Assembly: GCA_030684755.1 (NCBI GenBank) | Contig: JAUXXN010000650.1 | Coordinates: 1 to 8,576, forward strand | Reading direction: 5' to 3' | Origin: Hydrogenophaga sp. | GTDB lineage: Bacteria; Pseudomonadota; Gammaproteobacteria; Burkholderiales; Burkholderiaceae_C | DNA length: 8,576 bases | In this document: positions 5,713 to 8,576 of the stretch, piece by piece | How positions within the stretch are numbered: the first letter of the stretch is position 1 | Layout: every line of letters begins with the position of its first letter | The notes under the pieces: model-generated | Told to the model about the DNA's origin: nothing | The model's database searches: none | Seen by the model: only the letters and a program-made list of their open reading frames with translations | Made by a program: the position numbers and the translations under genes

Positions 5713-6589
5713 TTAACGGCTCCCAGTTGTTGGTTCCACGACACCAGAAAATTGGTAATGTGGCATCGGGTACGGAATGCTCAAATGCAAAGAAGAGTCC
5801 ACGATGCTTGTAGCCGTACGTTAGATACTGACATTGATACATGTATGAATTATGCGGTGTGAGCCTTGGTGTATATTTACTTAAAAATGAATCAATTTGA
5901 CTGTATAGCTGTGGATTAGATGACTGCAAGCCCCAAAGCGTCCCGCGACTATCGATTCTGTGCGTCACACACACTGCAACAGAAGGGGCTTTGTTTCCAA
6001 TATTGGTGATTCCTGATACGGTGCCTACGAGGCTTACGTAAATAGCGGTGAAACCGACCTTACGATGAATTTCTTCAAAAGAGGTCCCAGTGGTTTTATC
6101 CTGCCATGTGGTCAGAAATTGATCGCCGGAACCAATAAAGTCATCTACAAAGATGACGGGGCACCCGTTTGCAGCCGCCTCGAGCGCTTCGCGCGAAACC
6201 TTTATCTGGGTCTCGTCAACATTCAGAATTTGGCGTGTACGGCGGCATAAGAAATAGCCCGAATCCGTGGGATTTGGTTCCTCCCCGGAAACCGGGGTGA
6301 AGACAGCATTTGATAATGCTTGCAGGAGGTTTAGTCTGCCGGGAGCTGCGGGGCCCTTTTCCAAGCCGTCGGCAATACTATAGAATGAAGTTATCAATAA
6401 GGAATCAGTTAACCTTTGATTATAAAAGACGAACCGCTCGAGCAATTGAGCGGCTAGGATTTTGTCGCCATTTTCGAAATTCTCGATCCAAGCCCGTGGC
6501 CGAATCGTGGGTTCCGGCAGCCACATGCCGGCTCGCTTTAGTGCTTCGCAGCGAGCTAGAACATCCTTGACATATACGTCTACGCGCAA
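5699..6589 (-). CDS. Phosphoribosyltransferase-like protein (PRTase-CE type), first gene of the candidate defence operon
   Basis: A 296-residue protein with a type I phosphoribosyltransferase-like fold. Seen: the PRPP-binding loop VIFVDDFIGSGDQF (residues 145-158), two hydrophobic residues and two Asp followed by a Gly-Ser-Gly turn, preceded by a strand and helix typical of the fold. The C-terminus reads YGYKHRGLFFAFEHSVPD then LPIFWCRGTNNWEPLIERT. I recall this FEH-x-x-P-[DN]-x-x-LPI-x-W tail as characteristic of the 'PRTase-CE' (conflict element) family, which is repeatedly found beside ORC/CDC6-like ATPases. Known members are described from genome analysis, not biochemistry, as far as I am aware. 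It lacks an obvious base-specific hood of a salvage enzyme, so a role in purine or pyrimidine salvage is unlikely. Inference: nucleotide- or PRPP-binding effector or signalling enzyme. The start is TTG at 6589. AGGGAG lies 8 bases upstream, a stop codon (TGA, 6595-6593) closes the frame just before it, and the nearest in-frame ATG is 21 codons inside. Confidence 0.82.
   Translation of the reverse strand: MRVDVYVKDVLARCEALKRAGMWLPEPTIRPRAWIENFENGDKILAAQLLERFVFYNQRLTDSLLITSFYSIADGLEKGPAAPGRLNLLQALSNAVFTPVSGEEPNPTDSGYFLCRRTRQILNVDETQIKVSREALEAAANGCPVIFVDDFIGSGDQFLTTWQDKTTGTSFEEIHRKVGFTAIYVSLVGTVSGITNIGNKAPSVAVCVTHRIDSRGTLWGLQSSNPQLYSQIDSFLSKYTPRLTPHNSYMYQCQYLTYGYKHRGLFFAFEHSVPDATLPIFWCRGTNNWEPLIERT
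5720..5724 (-). promoter_or_regulatory. Ribosome-binding site fixing the TTG start of the ATPase gene
   Basis: GGGAG on the minus strand lies 7 bases before TTG at 5712, inside the last codons of the upstream gene. It is the main support for the non-ATG start and for translational coupling of the two overlapping genes. Confidence 0.6.
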
Positions 6590-6597
6590 TTTTCATT

Positions 6598-6603
6598 CTC
6601 CCT
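6598..6603 (-). promoter_or_regulatory. Ribosome-binding site of the defence operon's first gene
   Basis: AGGGAG on the minus strand is 8 bases from TTG 6589. An ATG (6596-6594) lies between the two but in another frame and only one base from the Shine-Dalgarno sequence, too close for efficient use. This decides the TTG start. Confidence 0.65.
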
Positions 6604-6997
6604 AAGTAAGTGTTGTTTGAAACAAACGGAGCGCCTGGGCATCTCCTAGCTCTTTGGCTGACATATGTAGGCGGCGACCGAATCAAACTATTGTTCCATG
6701 TTTAAGGGATGCCATGGTTGGAGGTTTCTTGGATGTGGGCAGCATTGAAGCAAATCGCGGCTAGGTCCTGGCGAACGTCTGCCATGCCACTTGGGGGCTG
6801 TTCGTCGGAACTGCGCTAAGCGAGTATGTGATAGAAAATGCCCGAAGGCGTGGGTTCTGCTGTGGCAGCTCAAAGACCTCAGCCGCTGCACACCAACCAG
6901 TCGTTCGAAATGGGAAGTCAATGGTCCCCAGTGTGTCGAAAGCTGGCCTCCCCGATTGTTCACCTGCACAACTGAGCCGCTTCCCCGCCCCACCCCC
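6604..6997. other. Non-coding junction between the AT-richer operon and the GC-rich flank
   Basis: About 390 bases with no reading frame that I can defend. A 111-codon frame on the minus strand (7023-6688) has a composition typical of a shadow (rich in Arg, Ser, His, Pro) and overlaps the end of the regulator gene. The part near 6600-6700 should contain the operon promoter. The part from about 6700 to 6970 has a different texture from both neighbours and may be a decayed mobile-element or gene remnant, but no family is recognisable. Confidence 0.4.
6613..6625. promoter_or_regulatory. Palindrome upstream of the defence operon, candidate operator
   Basis: TTGTTTGAAACAA is a perfect 13-base palindrome with a single central base. 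It lies 24-36 bases upstream of the TTG start of the first operon gene, where a repressor could cover the promoter or transcript start. No confident -35/-10 pair was found around it, and no regulator gene is part of the operon. The palindrome is seen; its role is a guess. Confidence 0.3.
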
Positions 6998-7600
6998 TCA
7001 CTCCGCCCCCCGCGGATAAACAATAAAAGACAAAAACTTGATCGGGCACTTGATCAACTTCTCCGGCCCGTGCGTCACCTCGGCCAGAAAGGTGAGCGAG
7101 TCGCCGGGCTCCAGCAGGTAGGTGTCTTGCCCGCAGCGGTATTCCAGTTTGCCCTCCAGCATGTACAGCAGCTCGGTGCCGGGGTGCTGGAAGGTGGGGT
7201 ATTGCTCGGAGTCGTCGTCCATGGTGATCAGGAACGGCTCGAACAGCTTGACCGGCCCTTGGTCGTAGGCCAGCAGGTGGTAGGTGTGCCCGCTTTTGGT
7301 GCCTCGGCGCACCACTTCCATGCCTTTGCCTTTTTTAATGTGCTGCGCGGTGCTCGCGGTCACGTCGTATTTGCTGAACAGCATCGACATGGACACACCC
7401 AGCGCCCGCGCAATGCGGGCCAGCGTCTCCATGCCAGCGGAGGTCTGGCCGTTTTCGATCTTGGACAGCATGCCCCGGCTGATGCTGGCCTGCTCGGACA
7501 CCTGCGCAATGGTCAGGCCGTGGCGCAGCCGCAGCTCTTTGATGGCCGATCCCACCGACTCTTCCAGTGAAACCAGTGGCTCGTCGCCTTTTTTAGTCAC
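6998..7600 (-). CDS. XRE-family transcriptional regulator with C-terminal cupin domain
   Basis: A 200-residue cytoplasmic DNA-binding regulator. The N-terminal helix-turn-helix spans about residues 15-75 ([18 protein letters not shown], then [14 protein letters not shown] and [16 protein letters not shown]), the standard lambda Cro/CI-type pattern. The C-terminal cupin_2 domain spans about 120-196 ([19 protein letters not shown], then [10 protein letters not shown] and THGPEKL) and would bind a small metabolite. Known: this architecture (PuuR-like) often controls amine, glutamine-related and polyamine genes next to it. Here it is divergent from the GlnT-like gene across a 173-base shared promoter region, so it most likely regulates that gene and itself. 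The start is GTG at 7600, with AAGGAG (7612-7607) 6 bases upstream. The stop is TGA at 7000-6998. The domains are certain; the effector is unknown. Confidence 0.92.
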   Translation of the reverse strand: MTKKGDEPLVSLEESVGSAIKELRLRHGLTIAQVSEQASISRGMLSKIENGQTSAGMETLARIARALGVSMSMLFSKYDVTASTAQHIKKGKGMEVVRRGTKSGHTYHLLAYDQGPVKLFEPFLITMDDDSEQYPTFQHPGTELLYMLEGKLEYRCGQDTYLLEPGDSLTFLAEVTHGPEKLIKCPIKFLSFIVYPRGAE

Positions 7601-7606
7601 ATCCCG

Positions 7607-7612
7607 CTCCTT
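7607..7612 (-). promoter_or_regulatory. Ribosome-binding site fixing the GTG start of the XRE-cupin regulator
   Basis: AAGGAG on the minus strand, 6 bases before GTG at 7600, supports this non-ATG start. Confidence 0.7.
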
Positions 7613-7667
7613 GGGTCTTGGTTGCTGAAAAAAGTGTCTGTGCTGCCGCCTTCAAAATATTCACAGC

Positions 7668-7683
7668 AGGCACAAATGTTGCA
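7668..7683 (+). promoter_or_regulatory. Sigma-54 (-24/-12) promoter of the GlnT-like gene
   Basis: AGGCACAAATGTTGCA matches the RpoN consensus TGGCAC-N5-TTGCA at all but the first base. The invariant GG (7669-7670) and GC (7681-7682) are separated by exactly 10 bases. Transcription would begin near 7694, about 80 bases before the TTG start of the gene on this strand. RpoN-dependent transcription is a common control of nitrogen genes, which fits a glutamine synthetase relative. No clear enhancer (NtrC-type) site was found within the intergenic region. Confidence 0.68.
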
Positions 7684-7760
7684 TATAAAGAAACATCGGT
7701 GTGGGCCATGCACCAAGGTCGACACCCTCTGCCCCCTCCCGCTGACCCCATTGCCAACCG

Positions 7761-7766
7761 AAGGAG
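7761..7766 (+). promoter_or_regulatory. Ribosome-binding site of the GlnT-like gene
   Basis: AAGGAG is 7 bases before TTG at 7774 and decides this start; no in-frame ATG occurs until residue 66. Confidence 0.72.
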
Positions 7767-7773
7767 TTTCCCC

Positions 7774-8576
7774 TTGAACACACTCGCCGTTCCATTCGCC
7801 ACCCCGCCCGAGCCGGGTGGGCTGGTGTCCCCGAAACGCTTTGACAGCGTCGCAGAAACCCAGGCTTACCTCAAGTCGCAGGGGGTGGCTTATGTGCTGG
7901 CGCAGTTCGTCGACATTCACGGCGTGGCCAAGGCCAAGTCGGTGCCGGTGGAGCATTTGAACACCGTGATGACCGACGGCGCGGGCTTTGCCGGGTTTGC
8001 CATTTGCGGCGTGGGAATTGAGCCGCACGGGCCGGACTTCATGGCTGTGGGCGACCTGGCCACGGTGTCGGTGGTGCCGTGGCAGCCGGGCCTGGCGCGG
8101 ATCGTGTGCGAAGGCCATGTGGACGGTGCGCCCTGGGCTTTTGACAGCCGTGTGGTGCTGAAGAAACAGGTGGCGCGCTTGGCCGCGCAGGGCTTGACGA
8201 TGTTCACCGGGCTGGAGCCCGAGTTTTCGCTGCTGCGCCGCAACGCCGACGGCAGCATCGTGCCGCACGACGCGAGCGACAACCTGGCCAAGCCGTGCTA
8301 CGACTACAAGGGCCTCTCGCGCACGCGGGTGTTTCTGGAAAAGCTCTCCAACGCGATGCGCGCCACCGGTATCGACGTGTACCAGATTGACCACGAAGAC
8401 GCCAACGGCCAGTTTGAGCTGAACTACACCTACACCGACTGCCTGACTTCGTGCGACCACTTCATCTTCTTCAAGATGGCGGCGAGCGAAATTGCCAACG
8501 AGCTGGGCCTGATTTGCTCCTTCATGCCCAAGCCGTTTGCCAACCGGCCCGGCAACGGCATGCACATGCACCTGTC
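7774..8576 (+). CDS. glnT: Type III glutamine synthetase-like protein (GlnT / gamma-glutamylmethylamide synthetase family), 3' partial
   Basis: An open frame of 267 codons runs off the right edge; family members are usually about 430-450 residues. They ligate ammonia or an amine (methylamine in GmaS) to the gamma-carboxyl of glutamate using ATP. The N-terminal beta-grasp domain contains [18 protein letters not shown] (residues 41-58). The catalytic part shows GLEPEFSLL (146-154), whose Glu148 and Glu150 match the metal-binding Glu-x-Glu. It also shows [15 protein letters not shown] (204-218) with two more metal ligands, and FMPKPF followed by GNGMHMH (250-266) with the conserved His. These variants (DANGQFE, MPKPF) are those of the GlnT/GmaS branch rather than GlnA. 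The TTG start has AAGGAG 7 bases upstream. A sigma-54 promoter and a divergent XRE-cupin regulator lie before it. The window cannot tell ammonia from methylamine as substrate; the genes to the right (glutamate synthase-like or MgsABC-like) would. Confidence 0.88.
   Translation, partial: MNTLAVPFATPPEPGGLVSPKRFDSVAETQAYLKSQGVAYVLAQFVDIHGVAKAKSVPVEHLNTVMTDGAGFAGFAICGVGIEPHGPDFMAVGDLATVSVVPWQPGLARIVCEGHVDGAPWAFDSRVVLKKQVARLAAQGLTMFTGLEPEFSLLRRNADGSIVPHDASDNLAKPCYDYKGLSRTRVFLEKLSNAMRATGIDVYQIDHEDANGQFELNYTYTDCLTSCDHFIFFKMAASEIANELGLICSFMPKPFANRPGNGMHMHL

Noticed and set aside
1781..6589. Operon as a retron, CBASS, type III CRISPR or ordinary restriction-modification system
   Set aside because: There is no reverse transcriptase, no cyclase, no CRISPR repeats or Cas proteins, and no restriction endonuclease or HsdS. 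The CARF-like resemblance of one protein is not enough for any of these.
6660..6686. Minus-strand promoter TTGATT (6686-6681) with TATGTC (6665-6660) for the defence operon
   Set aside because: The spacing is 15 bases and the -10 match is poor, so I do not list it as a promoter.
6688..7023. 111-codon minus-strand frame in the junction region, a possible small gene
   Set aside because: It overlaps the end of the regulator gene, lacks a convincing ribosome-binding site and has the Arg/Ser/His/Pro composition of non-coding GC-rich DNA.
6791..7570. 259-codon plus-strand frame opposite the XRE-cupin regulator
   Set aside because: It is antisense to a gene with clear helix-turn-helix and cupin domains. 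Its product has a low-complexity composition (Gln, Val, Leu, His), no domain and no ribosome-binding site.
7597..8571. 324-codon minus-strand frame opposite the GlnT-like gene
   Set aside because: It covers the GlnT-like gene, which has glutamine synthetase motifs and a good ribosome-binding site on the plus strand. The minus-strand product is His, Val and Arg-rich shadow sequence.

Overview
The window looks like a betaproteobacterial chromosome segment, most likely Comamonadaceae or a close Burkholderiales relative. The taxonomic call is inference. It rests on the GC-rich type III glutamine synthetase-like gene with its divergent XRE-cupin regulator, the pilin-type protein, and an IS630-family element with high-GC codon use. 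No rRNA or tRNA gene is present to settle it.

Layout, left to right. (1) Positions 1-429 (+) hold the 3' part of a small membrane-anchored protein with a type IV pilin-like C-terminus. (2) Positions 611-1720 are a complete IS630-family insertion sequence: imperfect terminal inverted repeats (23 of 30 positions match), a TA duplication, an intact DDE transposase and a recognisable sigma-70-type promoter. It sits in the convergent gap between the pilin-like gene and the next operon. (3) Positions 6589 down to 1781 (-) are a tightly packed four-gene operon: a phosphoribosyltransferase-like protein, an ORC/CDC6-type P-loop ATPase, a Rossmann-like protein of unknown function and an N6-adenine-type DNA methyltransferase. 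The first three junctions are a 14-base overlap, a 4-base ATGA overlap and a 6-base gap. Its base composition is clearly more AT-rich than the right flank, and its first two genes use TTG starts with good Shine-Dalgarno sequences. (4) Positions 6604-6997 hold no convincing gene and form the junction between the AT-richer operon and the GC-rich flank. (5) Positions 6998-7600 (-) encode an XRE-cupin regulator, divergent from (6) a GlnT/GmaS-type glutamine synthetase family gene starting with TTG at 7774 and running off the right edge. Between them lies a good match to a sigma-54 (-24/-12) promoter.

The four-gene operon is the centre of interest. Phosphoribosyltransferase-like proteins next to ORC/CDC6-like ATPases have been described computationally as bacterial conflict (anti-mobile-element) components. 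Here they are joined to a Rossmann protein that resembles CARF-type sensors and to a DNA methyltransferase with no restriction endonuclease or specificity subunit. A reasonable model is that the ATPase and Rossmann protein sense invading nucleic acid or a nucleotide signal, the phosphoribosyltransferase acts as a nucleotide-directed effector, and the methyltransferase marks self DNA. This is inference from gene content and layout. The right-hand regulator/GlnT pair appears to be host nitrogen metabolism (glutamine, gamma-glutamylmethylamide or a related amine pathway) and unrelated to the operon.
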